A stretch of DNA of 64,000 nt, taken from positions 124,001-188,000 of the forward strand of contig NZ_CADESW010000006.1 of assembly GCF_902830275.1 (NCBI RefSeq), in the 5' to 3' direction. This document shows positions 63,249-64,000 of the stretch, in pieces; positions within the stretch are counted from its first letter, which is position 1; every line of letters starts with the position of its first letter. The stretch is from Burkholderia stagnalis (GTDB lineage Bacteria > Pseudomonadota > Gammaproteobacteria > Burkholderiales > Burkholderiaceae). The notes beneath the pieces are model-generated. The model searched no databases and had not been told where the DNA came from. It saw only the letters and a list, made by a program, of their open reading frames with translations. The position numbers and the translations under genes are program-made.

Positions 63249-64000
63249 ATGGATACGTCGCTTAACGCGCCCGAAGGCGCCCACGCCCCGTTCCCGTCGC
63301 AGCAGCCTGCGGCGGCCTGTGCCCCTTCCACCACCCGGTCTCGCCTCACGAGCGCCGCGAGCCGCGACGCGCTCGACGCGCGGATCGCCGAACTGTCCGC
63401 CGCACTGCTGAGCGCCGACGAAGCGGCGCGCCGCCATCTGGCCGGCGAGCTGCACGACGGGCTCGGCGCCGAACTCACCGCCGCGCGTTTCGCGCTCGCG
63501 AACGTCGATACCTGGCTGCCCGCCGACGCGCCCGAAGGCTGCCGCCGCGCGCTCGACCTGGCGCTGCGCGCGCTCGACGCCGCGAGCGATGCGAACCGCC
63601 GGCTGATCGACGAGCAGGACACCCCGGCGCTCGACGCCGGCCTCGTCGGCGCGCTGTCGGCGTGGGTCGCCAGCCATGCGGAGCGCAGCGGCCTGCGCAC
63701 GAGCTTCGTGTGCGCCGCCGATGCGCGCCTGCCGCAGCTCGCGGGCCCCGGCGCGCTCGCGATCTTCCGCGTCGCGCAGGAAGCGCTGTCGAACGTCGCG
63801 AAGCATGCCCGCGCGACGTCGGCCGACGTGCGGATCGAAGCGGACGGCCGCTTCCTGTCGCTGATCGCGGCCGATGATGGGATCGGTTTCTCCCGCGCGC
63901 ACCGCCACGGCTATGGCCTCGCCGGCATGCGCGCGCGCTGCGAGGCGTTCGGCGGCAGCTTCGAGCTGACCGAGCCGGCCGCCGGCCGCGGCACCCGGCT
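63249..64000 (+). CDS. Soluble sensor histidine kinase, HisKA_3 type (3' end outside window)
   Basis: First 250 residues, open to the window edge. No membrane segment or signal peptide. Dimerisation/phosphoacceptor domain with ARRHLAGELHDGLGAELTAARFAL (His69), then the HATPase domain with N-box EALSNVAKHARA and G1 box DDGIGFS. This is the NarX/UhpB/DesK subfamily, which pairs with LuxR-type (NarL) regulators; the partner gene is probably just downstream. GGAGAG lies 3 nt before the ATG. Being cytoplasmic, it would sense an internal signal or rely on a partner protein. Confidence 0.88.
   Translation, partial: MDTSLNAPEGAHAPFPSQQPAAACAPSTTRSRLTSAASRDALDARIAELSAALLSADEAARRHLAGELHDGLGAELTAARFALANVDTWLPADAPEGCRRALDLALRALDAASDANRRLIDEQDTPALDAGLVGALSAWVASHAERSGLRTSFVCAADARLPQLAGPGALAIFRVAQEALSNVAKHARATSADVRIEADGRFLSLIAADDGIGFSRAHRHGYGLAGMRARCEAFGGSFELTEPAAGRGTR

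Overview
The window is about 66-68% G+C with the codon bias, gene families and gene orders of a Burkholderia chromosome (Burkholderia cepacia complex or a close relative). I place it on the primary chromosome because it carries the main flg cluster and housekeeping genes such as cca, slt and gor. This assignment rests on gene content read by eye, not on a database search. I saw no rRNA, tRNA, CRISPR array, insertion sequence or prophage.

Layout. 1-7020: polyamine block: end of potG, then potH, potI, a DUF3138 predicted outer-membrane protein and two PuuB-like FAD oxidoreductases, all rightward. 7099-8924: leftward trio of lipoproteins (CsgG-like, DUF4810, DUF799). 9523-14289: leftward single genes (glutathione reductase, a 74-residue small protein, a trimeric porin, a DUF1275 membrane protein, YjdM). 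14421-16573: two-gene chromate transporter and a divergent LysR regulator that share a palindrome. 16574-18617: NCS2 nucleobase permease flanked by two 12-bp minisatellites, plus an orphan rightward terminator. 18618-32943: complete flagellar cluster flgLK-ycgR-flgJIHGFEDCB (leftward), flgA and flgMN (rightward). Sigma-28 type promoters can be read upstream of flgM, flgK and ycgR, and a FlhDC-like box lies between flgA and flgB.

33056-43784: GDSL esterase, aminopeptidase P with a divergent XRE-cupin regulator, the coupled set NDUFA9-like/GST/cca, slt head-to-head with the 5-formyl-THF cycloligase gene, and a MarR-type regulator. 43934-46487: pxpBCA (5-oxoprolinase). 46530-46904: AT-richer intergenic stretch with promoter and terminator signals for a leftward non-coding RNA of about 340 nt. 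47036-54017: dppABCDF plus a translationally overlapping TraB/GumN gene. 54263-59448: MHS transporter, HiPIP, LhgO-like oxidase, AAA ATPase, nitroreductase. 59595-62830: small secreted protein, endonuclease/exonuclease/phosphatase-family protein, LysE exporter behind a 47-unit pentanucleotide array, and ferredoxin-NADP reductase. 63249-end: start of a soluble HisKA_3 sensor kinase, cut by the window edge.

How the genes work together. The polyamine block would import putrescine (PotGHI), possibly pass it across the outer membrane (the DUF3138 protein) and oxidise it (PuuB-like enzymes). The flagellar block is a standard class 2/class 3 hierarchy, with FlgM as anti-sigma factor and YcgR as the c-di-GMP brake. 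The dpp and pxp loci together recover peptides and 5-oxoproline. The least explained items are the CsgG/DUF4810/DUF799 trio, the candidate RNA at 46530-46870, the orphan terminator at 18512-18545, the domain shared by FlgK and FlgL, and the tandem-repeat arrays placed at gene ends.
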